Positions 1 through 6,361 of a stretch of 7,739 nt of DNA are shown here, in pieces. The number at the start of each line of letters is the position of its first letter. Position 1 is the stretch's first letter. Source of the DNA: Deltaproteobacteria bacterium (GTDB taxonomy: Bacteria > Desulfobacterota > DSM-4660 > Desulfatiglandales > B25-G16); NCBI GenBank assembly GCA_003646875.1, contig QMLT01000071.1, positions 1-7,739 on the forward strand, written 5' to 3'. The notes beneath the pieces were generated by a model, which saw only the letters and a program-made list of their open reading frames with translations, did no database searches and was not told the origin of the DNA. Made by a program: the position numbers and the translations under genes.

Positions 1-2355
1 AAATATTACCGGTTGCTCGATATCGTATCATCTTACGCTGCTTCTCCATTAGGTCGTTCAAACTGTCTTTCGCTTAAACCATTACAAAAACTGGAATCTA
101 TCGAGTCTGAGCAAAGGCTTGTCTCAGAGATGAAAGAGCTCGTGTGTACTAAAGGATTTGTTCCTTTGTCGAGCCTGTTTGATCTCAGGCCAATGTTACG
201 AAAGGCTTCTAAAAAGGGGGCTTTTCTTGAAGCAAAAAATTTTTTATCTATTCATAATCTTATAGGGATATCTCATCAGGTAAAAAGTTGGATACGTGGC
301 ACAAGGGATTTATACCCTTCCTTGTGGGATGTGGCTAAGGATATTCCAGCATGCGACATCCTCGCAAAGGAGATTGCTAAATCCATAACTGAAGATGGGA
401 AAATATCAGATCGTGCAAGCCCATTACTATCTTCTCTAAGATCCCAGAGGGTATCCCAAAGAATGGTAATAGAGAAAAGGCTTAATGAGATTTTAAGCAG
501 CCTTGCCTCGAGCGATGATAACATTATTTCTGTGAGAGATGGCCGCTATGTTATTTCTATTAAAACCGCAAAGAAAAATGTTATTAAAGGAATTGTTCAC
601 GGTTATTCCAGCACCCACTCTACATGCTTTATAGAGCCAGTGGCAGTGGTGGAGGAAAATAACTATTTAGTTGAATTAACAGATAGGGAAAAGGAGGAGG
701 AAAAAAAGGTTTTAAAAAGGCTTACAGGTTTTGTGTCTGATTTTTCATATGAACTTGTGAGTTGTTTAGAGATTATGGAAAGGTTTGACGGTCTTTTTGC
801 CAGAGCAGAATTTAGTAGGGCTATAAAAGCAATACGCCCTATCCTTAGCACAGATAAGATGATCTACCTTTCAGATGCCTTGAACCCTATACTACTTTCT
901 CTTTATCTTGAATCCAGCAAAGGGAACAAAGAAGGAAGTTTGGAGCCTGTAGTGCCTATTGATATTAAGATAGATTCCAAAAAAAATATTCTTATCATCT
1001 CTGGGCCTAACAGGGGTGGCAAGACTGTGGCATTAAAGACGATTGGTCTTCTCACCCTTATGACTCAGTCAGGGATGCATATTCCCGCTAAGGAGGGCAG
1101 TACTGTGAGTGTTTTTAATAACATACTGGCGGAGATTGGAGATGATCAGGATATCTCAGCAGGGTTAAGCACATTCTCTGCCCGTTTGGAGCATTTAAAA
1201 GAGATTATAGATCGGGCGGACAGAAATTCCCTCGTAATTTTAGACGAGTTAGGGACAGGCACAGACCCGGACGAGGGTGCATCACTTGCTATGGCCATGC
1301 TGGATTATTTTTCACAAAAAGGTTCACTTAGTGCAATCTCTACTCACTACCAACGATTAAAAAGATATGGCCTGATTAACAAAAAGGCCCAAAATGCATC
1401 TGTGGAATTTGATAAAGAAAAGGGGCAACCTACCTTTAAGTTACTAAGCGGCATGCCTGGTGTAAGCCATGCCATCGAGATAGCCCAAGATTTAGGGATA
1501 CGAGATGAAATAATTGATAGGGCTACCATGTATCTGGGCAAAGAAAGAGGAAGGCCTGATTCAGTGATGGAAGATCTCGTTAAGATGATGGAAGAAGTGA
1601 AGTCAGAGAAAGAGGACCTCACACTCGCAAAAGAAAAATATGAACTATCAAAAAATATGTTAGAGGAAGAAAGAGAAAAATTGATTGCGCAGTTAAATGA
1701 GATGCTCGTTGAAAAGAAGCATAAGGCGGAGAACCTCTTAGCAGAGGCAAAAAGAAATTTTGGCGAGGCTATAGAACACCTAAAGAAAAAAGGAGCACAA
1801 GGTCAGTCTGAGGCAACTCAACAATATACAAACGCAAAACATAATCTGATGGATGCAATATCTGGCATAACACTCGAATATAACTCAGCTAATCATGTTC
1901 CCCTTACTGTTGGCCAAAAAGTTTTTCATAAGAAATCTGGAAAGAGAGGCTGGGTTGTTGGTATTGATGAAGGCCCCTCAAGGGCCCAGATTATGATAGG
2001 AAATGTAAAGCTTAAGGTTGATTCATCTGAGTTAATTCCAGAGCCAGATCTGCCTACTAAAAAGGAAGGAGATACAATACGTGGAAAACAATGGTCTGTG
2101 TCAAGTCCGATTATAACCAAGAAAGAATTGAACCTTATAGGATATACTATTGCTGAGGCCCTTCCCCTTGTGGACAAAATCATAGATCAGGCAATGGTTC
2201 ATGGATATTCTGAAGTCAAGATTGTCCATGGCATGGGTTCAGGGGTGTTAAAAAAGGCTGTTAGAGAACATTTAAAGGGAAATTGTTATGTGAAAGATTT
2301 TATCCCTGGAGGTAGAGACGGGGGAAATGATGGCATTACGCTGGTTGAACTGTAA
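1..2355 (+). CDS. mutS2: MutS2-family ATPase/Smr-domain protein (5' end missing)
   Basis: MutS2 proteins are MutS-like ATPases with a C-terminal Smr domain. Members are linked to suppression of recombination or to splitting of collided ribosomes; which applies here cannot be told. The frame is open from base 1 (KYYRLLDIVSSYAASPLG), so the start lies upstream. By comparison with the B. subtilis protein (785 aa) about ten N-terminal residues are missing, and the TTG at 13 is an internal codon. Counting from base 1 (784 codons), the core/lever region is about residues 1-320. Walker A is GPNRGGKT at 335-342 and Walker B is LVILDELGTGTDP with Asp at 415. The STHY histidine is at 449. A charged coiled coil spans about 515-610, a KOW-like segment starts near 637, and the Smr domain runs from about 708 to the end with HGMGSG at 743-748. 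The Smr LDLR motif reads LNLIG (710-714). The stop is TAA, 91 bp before dnaG. The family call is very secure; cellular role is not. Confidence 0.96.
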   Translation, partial: KYYRLLDIVSSYAASPLGRSNCLSLKPLQKLESIESEQRLVSEMKELVCTKGFVPLSSLFDLRPMLRKASKKGAFLEAKNFLSIHNLIGISHQVKSWIRGTRDLYPSLWDVAKDIPACDILAKEIAKSITEDGKISDRASPLLSSLRSQRVSQRMVIEKRLNEILSSLASSDDNIISVRDGRYVISIKTAKKNVIKGIVHGYSSTHSTCFIEPVAVVEENNYLVELTDREKEEEKKVLKRLTGFVSDFSYELVSCLEIMERFDGLFARAEFSRAIKAIRPILSTDKMIYLSDALNPILLSLYLESSKGNKEGSLEPVVPIDIKIDSKKNILIISGPNRGGKTVALKTIGLLTLMTQSGMHIPAKEGSTVSVFNNILAEIGDDQDISAGLSTFSARLEHLKEIIDRADRNSLVILDELGTGTDPDEGASLAMAMLDYFSQKGSLSAISTHYQRLKRYGLINKKAQNASVEFDKEKGQPTFKLLSGMPGVSHAIEIAQDLGIRDEIIDRATMYLGKERGRPDSVMEDLVKMMEEVKSEKEDLTLAKEKYELSKNMLEEEREKLIAQLNEMLVEKKHKAENLLAEAKRNFGEAIEHLKKKGAQGQSEATQQYTNAKHNLMDAISGITLEYNSANHVPLTVGQKVFHKKSGKRGWVVGIDEGPSRAQIMIGNVKLKVDSSELIPEPDLPTKKEGDTIRGKQWSVSSPIITKKELNLIGYTIAEALPLVDKIIDQAMVHGYSEVKIVHGMGSGVLKKAVREHLKGNCYVKDFIPGGRDGGNDGITLVEL

Positions 2356-2375
2356 TCGATTGTCATGTGTAACTG

Positions 2376-2388
2376 GTCATTTGTCATT
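2376..2388 (+). repeat. Inverted copy of the GACAAAT heptamer repeat
   Basis: GTCATTTGTCATT is the exact reverse complement of 13 bases (AATGACAAATGAC) that occur in several registers of the direct repeat array at 2421-2455. A transcript crossing the mutS2-dnaG spacer could therefore pair this arm with any of several copies, forming a stem-loop that includes the dnaG start region. A partial further copy (ATTGTCAT) precedes it at 2359-2366. The pairing is seen in the sequence; formation in the cell is inference. Confidence 0.6.
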
Positions 2389-2411
2389 AGTAAGGAAGAA
2401 AAGAAACATCC

Positions 2412-2450
2412 ATGGCCAGTGACAAATGACAAATGACAAATGACAAATGA
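2412..2450 (+). promoter_or_regulatory. Chain of overlapping minicistrons leading into dnaG
   Basis: The heptamer array generates five-codon reading frames whose TGA stops overlap the next ATG as ATGA. One chain is GTG 2419 (stop 2434-2436), then ATG 2433 (stop 2448-2450), then ATG 2447, the dnaG start. The other is ATG 2412 (MASDK, stop 2427-2429), then ATG 2426 (MTNDK, stop 2441-2443), then ATG 2440, which is out of frame with dnaG and stops at 2500-2502. A purine-rich AAGGAAG lies at 2392-2398, 13 nt before ATG 2412, and no Shine-Dalgarno lies next to 2447. Translational coupling is a hypothesis; the reading frames themselves are directly visible. Confidence 0.35.
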
Positions 2451-2455
2451 CAAAT
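2421..2455 (+). repeat. Five perfect tandem copies of GACAAAT spanning the dnaG start
   Basis: Copies run 2421-2427, 2428-2434, 2435-2441, 2442-2448 and 2449-2455 without a mismatch. Each junction makes an ATG, at 2426, 2433, 2440 and 2447. The last is the dnaG start and its ACAAAT supplies codons 2-3 (Thr-Asn). The unit is not a multiple of three, but dnaG always begins at the last ATG before TTTTTC, so copy-number change would keep its frame. Short heptameric repeats of similar type (STRR) are known in cyanobacterial spacers; a shared origin is not implied. Confidence 0.95.
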
Positions 2456-4171
2456 TTTTCAGAGGCAAAAGAAGAGGTAAAGAAGGCAGCAGATATTGTT
2501 GAGGTGATAGGCCAGTATGTGGATCTTAAAAAGAGGGGGCAGAACTATATTGGCCTTTGTCCATTTCATTCTGAAAGATCACCTTCATTCACGGTTAACC
2601 AAAGCAAACAGATATATCATTGTTTTGGGTGTGGCAGAGGAGGTGATGTCTTTACATTTTGGATGGAGTATCACAACCTTGATTTTTCCCAGTCTCTAAA
2701 AGATCTGGCTGAGCGTTATAATATTCCCTTGCCTCAAAAAAGGGATTTATACGCTGATAGAAAAAAAGTTGAATTAAAGGAGGAATTATTTAAGATAACT
2801 GACCTGGCAGCAAGGTATTTTCATAGTATTCTTTTAAAATCTCCTAACGGAAAAGCTGGCAGAGATTATTTTTCCAGGCGCCATATATCTCAAGAAACTA
2901 TCGCACAATTTAGACTTGGGTATGCATTAAACAAATGGGACGGATTGCTCCATTACCTAAGATCTAAAAATTGTTCGCTGGATAGAGCAGCAAAGGCTGG
3001 GCTTCTTGTTCCAAAAGGCAGTGAAGAATATTACGATCGTTTCAGAGGCAGGATAATATTCCCTATCTTTGACCTTAATCGTCATTGTATCGGTTTTGGC
3101 GGCAGAATTTTAGATGATTCCTTGCCTAAATATATTAATACACCTGAGACACCCATATACCATAAAGGATATTCTCTCTATGGTCTTGATTCCGCATTTG
3201 AGGATATCAGGAAAAGGGACCTGGCAATAATTGTAGAAGGGTATATGGATATGCTGGTTCTTAGACAGCATGGCATTTCAAATGTAGTTGCTTCATTAGG
3301 AACTGCGCTTACAAGCGATCAGATACGAAGATTAAAAGGATATACAAAAAATGTTATCGTTTTATTTGACCCTGATGACGCGGGAAGAGGGGCTGCCTTA
3401 AAAAGTTTCCCCTTATTTTTAAATGAAGGAATTTCCGCAAAGGTTGCTGTTCTTCCTCAAGGTGAAGACCCGGATAGCTTTGTAAATAAACACGGTTCAG
3501 ACACCTTTAAAAAACTTTTAAAGAGAGCAGCGCCTATTTTTGATTTTTATCTCGACCAGACATTGGCAAATATGGGTCACGGGATTGATGGACAGATTAA
3601 GGCATTGAGTGAGGTTTTGCCTGTATTTATGGACTTAGGCCAGGGACCTACCAGGTTTTTATATGTGCATAGGTTTGCAGAAAAGTCAGGTATAAATGAG
3701 GCTATTATCTGGGAGGAATTAAGACATCATTCCAACACCTCTCATCTTAAAAGCAGATTTTCTGAGACTCAAAATACAAGAAAATACGGCTCTGATTTAC
3801 AATTTTTCAACCTTTTACTCCATTATCCAGAAAATATTGATACCTTCAAGGATAAGGAGTGGGAATTGATTGTGTCTGATCCAGAGATCATTGCAATTAT
3901 CAAGGTGATAATGGAAAAATTTCCCTCTGAAGGAAACCTGGATAGGATTGAGGAATTTCTTGATAGCCCTGTAGAAAAAGAACAGCTTAGAGTAAGTTTA
4001 ATGTCTCAACCTTTTTATTCTGAGGAATCTGTTAGCCAGGCAGTGAGCGAATTTGAAAAAAAGATAGCGAAAGTCAAGGTTTCTCAATCAATCAGAAAGG
4101 CATCGGCTGAGGGTGATATGGAAATGGTAAACCGTCTGATCAGAAAAAAACAAGATCTTGATTCAAGGTAA
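2447..4171 (+). CDS. dnaG: DNA primase DnaG
   Basis: DnaG makes short RNA primers at the replication fork, recruited by the DnaB helicase. The 574 aa length is close to the E. coli enzyme (581). The N-terminal CHC2 zinc-binding domain has Cys38, His41, Cys59 and Cys62 (CPFH...HCFGC). The catalytic core includes the conserved KYINTPETPIYHKG segment. The Toprim fold supplies the metal-binding acidic residues Glu264 (VEGYMD) and Asp308/Asp310 (DPDDAGR), nearly at E. coli numbering. The C-terminal part, about 430-574, is poorly conserved, as expected for the helicase-interaction domain. ATG 2447 is the only upstream start in frame, because TGA 2441-2443 lies two codons before it. The protein then aligns well with family N-termini (...ADIVEVIGQYVDLKK). 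The start lies inside the heptamer repeat and has no recognisable Shine-Dalgarno, so translation may depend on coupling or an unstructured leader. It lies 91 bp after mutS2 and 166 bp before rpoD. Confidence 0.98.
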   Translation: MTNFSEAKEEVKKAADIVEVIGQYVDLKKRGQNYIGLCPFHSERSPSFTVNQSKQIYHCFGCGRGGDVFTFWMEYHNLDFSQSLKDLAERYNIPLPQKRDLYADRKKVELKEELFKITDLAARYFHSILLKSPNGKAGRDYFSRRHISQETIAQFRLGYALNKWDGLLHYLRSKNCSLDRAAKAGLLVPKGSEEYYDRFRGRIIFPIFDLNRHCIGFGGRILDDSLPKYINTPETPIYHKGYSLYGLDSAFEDIRKRDLAIIVEGYMDMLVLRQHGISNVVASLGTALTSDQIRRLKGYTKNVIVLFDPDDAGRGAALKSFPLFLNEGISAKVAVLPQGEDPDSFVNKHGSDTFKKLLKRAAPIFDFYLDQTLANMGHGIDGQIKALSEVLPVFMDLGQGPTRFLYVHRFAEKSGINEAIIWEELRHHSNTSHLKSRFSETQNTRKYGSDLQFFNLLLHYPENIDTFKDKEWELIVSDPEIIAIIKVIMEKFPSEGNLDRIEEFLDSPVEKEQLRVSLMSQPFYSEESVSQAVSEFEKKIAKVKVSQSIRKASAEGDMEMVNRLIRKKQDLDSR

Positions 4172-4220
4172 AGTTTCTTTTATGAACACTCATGGATTTT
4201 CGGCCATAACGAAGGATGAA

Positions 4221-4260
4221 AGTAGTTGAGTGGTTAAGTAGTTCAGTGGTTGAGTAGTAA
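4221..4260 (+). repeat. Degenerate 8-bp tandem repeat AGTRGTTN, five copies
   Basis: Units are AGTAGTTG, AGTGGTTA, AGTAGTTC, AGTGGTTG and AGTAGTAA at 4221, 4229, 4237, 4245 and 4253. The A/G alternation at position 4 also gives a 16-bp higher-order period. The array is noncoding and lies in the dnaG-rpoD spacer. Its function is unknown; it may simply be a genome-wide low-complexity spacer repeat. Confidence 0.85.
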
Positions 4261-4270
4261 AGACCTTAAT

Positions 4271-4310
4271 TTTAGGCACTTTAGGCAATTTAGTTCACTT
4301 TAGGCACTTT
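4271..4310 (+). repeat. Degenerate 9-bp tandem repeat TTTAGGCAC, four copies
   Basis: Units are TTTAGGCAC (4271), TTTAGGCAA (4280), TTTAGTTCAC (4289, one base longer and altered) and TTTAGGCAC (4299), followed by TTT. The family differs from the 8-bp array that ends 10 bp upstream. It ends 15 bp before the rpoD Shine-Dalgarno. A TATAAA hexamer at 4313-4318 follows directly, but the matching -35 position (4290-4295, TTAGTT, inside the repeat) is poor, so a promoter is not called. Confidence 0.8.
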
Positions 4311-4325
4311 CATATAAATAGTATC

Positions 4326-4331
4326 AGGAGG
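4326..4331 (+). promoter_or_regulatory. Strong Shine-Dalgarno of rpoD
   Basis: A perfect AGGAGG lies 6 nt before the ATG at 4338 and fixes the rpoD start. It contrasts with dnaG, which has none. Confidence 0.9.
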
Positions 4332-4337
4332 TTTTAT

Positions 4338-6098
4338 ATGCCAAAACATGATGATATCAATTTAAGCAGATTGATCAACATCGGCAAGGATAAGGGTTAT
4401 ATTACCTATAAAGAATTGAATGAGGATCTATCTGATGACATAATATCATCAGAAGATATTGATGATCTATTACAGATGTTTGAAGATTTGAATATTAAGG
4501 TAGTAAATGAACCTGTCGGTGGACAGATTGAAAAGGTTAAAAAGACAGAGGAGGCAGACGAAGAAGGCAAAATAGAGAAGCATTCTTTAAACGAGGTTGA
4601 AGAGGATTTTACTGGAAAAGCCTATGATCCTGTCAAGATGTATTTACGGGAGATGGGTCTTATCTCATTGCTGAGCAGAGAAGGGGAGGTAGAGATAGCA
4701 AAGAGGATAGAAGCAGGGGAGAATCAAGTATTGAATGCCCTTCTTAGATGTAGGGTTGGCATAGAATATCTCACAGAGTTAGGCGGGGAATTAAGGGCCG
4801 GAGAAATAAAAGTGAGGGATATTGTTAATGATATAGAGGATGAATATAATGTCCATCAAATTGGTCAAAGGAGGGATTTTTTACTTGATATCATCAACAA
4901 GATGAATGCCCTGGATAAGGAAACTTTAATCGCATGGAATAAGCTAAAACATTACTGTGAACCAGCTCAGAGAAGAAAATTAAAAGCCACTGTTAATAAA
5001 ACGCAACAGGCAATATTCGATATGATGAGGTCATTTAAGCTTGAAAAAGATCATATCCAGAAGATGGTCCAGATATGTAAGGAGATCATTCAACGTTTAG
5101 AGGAATTAGAAAAAACGCTAACCGATTGTTTTGTAAAGGTAGGCGGGAAATCATTTTCTTATTTAGAGAAATGTCTGGAGGAATTTTCAAAAAATGAGGA
5201 GGGTGGCAAGAAGGTTAAGGCCTTGAATTTACCAAAAGAAGAGCTCTTGTTTCTTATAGCAAAAATAAAGGAAACAAGGGATGCCATTGATGCAATAGAG
5301 GACAAGACGACTATGTCCCTCAAAGACATGCAAAGACTATCTAAGGAGATAGATGATAGTTTAAGAAAGTCAGAGGCTGCTAAGAATGAACTTATAAAGG
5401 CTAATCTTAGATTAGTTGTTAGTATTGCAAAAAAATATACTAATAGAGGTCTTCAATTTCTTGATCTTATCCAGGAAGGGAATATAGGGCTGATGAAAGC
5501 GGTAGATAAGTTTGAATATCAAAGGGGATATAAATTTAGCACCTATGCTACCTGGTGGATCAGACAGGCTATAACAAGGGCTATTGCTGACCAGGCAAGG
5601 ACGATAAGGATACCAGTTCATATGATAGAGACGATTAACAAGCTTATTAAGATCTCCAGAACCCTCGTTCAAGAGAATGGCAGGGAGCCAACCCCTGAGG
5701 AGATTGCAGAGAGGATGGGATTCCCACTGGAAAAGGTAAGGAAGGTTTTAAAGATAGCCAAAGAGCCCATTTCGTTAGAAACACCCATAGGTGAAGAAGA
5801 GGATAGCCATTTAGGCGATTTTATAGAAGATAAGAAGATAATGTCTCCAGCTGAGGCAGTTACAAAATTTGACTTAAGTGAGCAGACGAGGAAGATTATG
5901 ACTACCCTGACTCCAAGAGAAGAGAAGGTATTAAGAAAAAGATTCGGTGTAGGTGAAAAGGCCGATCACACTCTCGAGGAGGTAGGCAGAGAGTTTAATG
6001 TTACGCGAGAACGGATACGGCAGATAGAGGCTAAGGCGCTGAGGAAACTAAGGCACCCGAGAAGAAGGAAAGTGTTAGAGAGCTTTACTGAATTTTAA
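4338..6098 (+). CDS. rpoD: RNA polymerase primary sigma factor (sigma-70, RpoD)
   Basis: This is the housekeeping sigma factor that directs RNA polymerase to -10/-35 promoters. At 586 aa it is full length (E. coli 613). An acidic region 1.1 covers about residues 1-70. Region 1.2 starts at Ala95 (AYDPVKMYLREMG). A charged non-conserved segment lies between about 130 and 340. Region 2 starts near Lys349 (KNELIKANLRLVVSIAKKY) and contains the DLIQEGNIGLMKAVDKFEY core-binding stretch and the YKFSTYATWWIRQAI -10-recognition helix. Region 3 is about 430-505. Region 4 starts at Leu524 (LTPREEKVLRKRFG) and contains the -35 helix-turn-helix (TLEEVGREFNVTRERIRQIEAKALRKLRHP). The presence of region 1.1, the long insert and the near-invariant region 2 identifies a group 1 sigma rather than an alternative one. 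It probably shares transcripts with dnaG but has its own strong Shine-Dalgarno. Confidence 0.99.
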   Translation: MPKHDDINLSRLINIGKDKGYITYKELNEDLSDDIISSEDIDDLLQMFEDLNIKVVNEPVGGQIEKVKKTEEADEEGKIEKHSLNEVEEDFTGKAYDPVKMYLREMGLISLLSREGEVEIAKRIEAGENQVLNALLRCRVGIEYLTELGGELRAGEIKVRDIVNDIEDEYNVHQIGQRRDFLLDIINKMNALDKETLIAWNKLKHYCEPAQRRKLKATVNKTQQAIFDMMRSFKLEKDHIQKMVQICKEIIQRLEELEKTLTDCFVKVGGKSFSYLEKCLEEFSKNEEGGKKVKALNLPKEELLFLIAKIKETRDAIDAIEDKTTMSLKDMQRLSKEIDDSLRKSEAAKNELIKANLRLVVSIAKKYTNRGLQFLDLIQEGNIGLMKAVDKFEYQRGYKFSTYATWWIRQAITRAIADQARTIRIPVHMIETINKLIKISRTLVQENGREPTPEEIAERMGFPLEKVRKVLKIAKEPISLETPIGEEEDSHLGDFIEDKKIMSPAEAVTKFDLSEQTRKIMTTLTPREEKVLRKRFGVGEKADHTLEEVGREFNVTRERIRQIEAKALRKLRHPRRRKVLESFTEF

Positions 6099-6125
6099 TT
6101 AAGGCCCCTAAAATTTTTATTTTCC

Positions 6126-6155
6126 TTGACATATAAATTGTAATTCAGTTACCAT
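6126..6155 (+). promoter_or_regulatory. Sigma-70 type promoter for the tRNA
   Basis: A consensus -35 TTGACA (6126-6131) is followed, after 18 bp, by TACCAT (6150-6155), four of six matches to TATAAT. A start about 7 nt downstream would leave only a few bases of 5' leader before the tRNA at 6166. The -35 is strong, the -10 weak; TTACCA (6149-6154, 17-bp spacing) is the alternative register. Confidence 0.55.
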
Positions 6156-6165
6156 AACCAAAAAA

Positions 6166-6238
6166 GGGCCCATAGCTCAGCTGGCAGAGCCACCGGCTCA
6201 TAACCGGTAGGTCCCTGGTTCGAGACCAGGTGGGCCCA
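6166..6238 (+). tRNA. tRNA with anticodon CAU (elongator Met or Ile2)
   Basis: A 73-nt cloverleaf can be drawn without mismatches. The acceptor is GGGCCCA/TGGGCCC (6166-6172/6231-6237) and the D stem is GCTC/GAGC (6175-6178/6187-6190). The anticodon stem ACCGG/CCGGT (6192-6196/6204-6208) carries loop CTCATAA with anticodon CAT at 6199-6201. The T stem CCTGG/CCAGG (6214-6218/6226-6230) carries loop TTCGAGA. The discriminator is A6238 and no CCA is encoded (ATC follows). The paired 1-72 position and the absence of three G-C pairs in the anticodon stem exclude initiator tRNA. C4-G69 and C5-G68 are features used by E. coli TilS to recognise tRNA-Ile2, so lysidine-modified Ile2 is possible; Met is equally open. 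Confidence 0.95.
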
Positions 6239-6301
6239 TCAGACAGTAAAAGATGCTTGAATTTTGTTGGGTGTCGTATAATACGTTTGTCTTAAGGAAA
6301 C

Positions 6302-6341
6302 GAGGGTGCCTTTTAAAAATAGGACACCCTCTCATTTTTTT
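6302..6341 (+). terminator. Intrinsic terminator upstream of the zinc-ribbon gene
   Basis: GAGGGTG (6302-6308) pairs with CACCCTC (6325-6331). The stem extends inward by CC/GG (6309-6310/6322-6323) with A6324 bulged, around a loop TTTTAAAAATA. A run of seven T (6335-6341) follows after TCA. It probably ends transcripts from rpoD and/or the tRNA. It lies 21 bp before the next gene's start, so that gene needs read-through or a promoter not clearly visible. Confidence 0.85.
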
Positions 6342-6361
6342 GGCTACCTACTGAAAAAGGT

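Noticed and set aside
13..15. TTG as the mutS2 start codon
   Set aside because: The frame is open to base 1 and residues before it (KYYR) align with the family N-terminus, so the gene begins outside the window.
2286..2468. Minus-strand reading frame across the mutS2-dnaG spacer
   Set aside because: Its repetitive FVICHLSFV sequence is only the translation of the heptamer repeat, and it overlaps two real genes.
4290..4318. rpoD promoter from TTAGTT and TATAAA at 17-bp spacing
   Set aside because: The -10 is good but the -35 matches only two of six consensus positions, and the resulting leader would be only about 13 nt.
5412..5672. Minus-strand frame inside rpoD
   Set aside because: It lies within the highly conserved region 2 of rpoD and is explained by the coding strand.
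6085..6120. Terminator directly after rpoD
   Set aside because: Only a weak ATTTTA/TAAAAT pairing is present, with no GC-rich stem; the real terminator lies after the tRNA.
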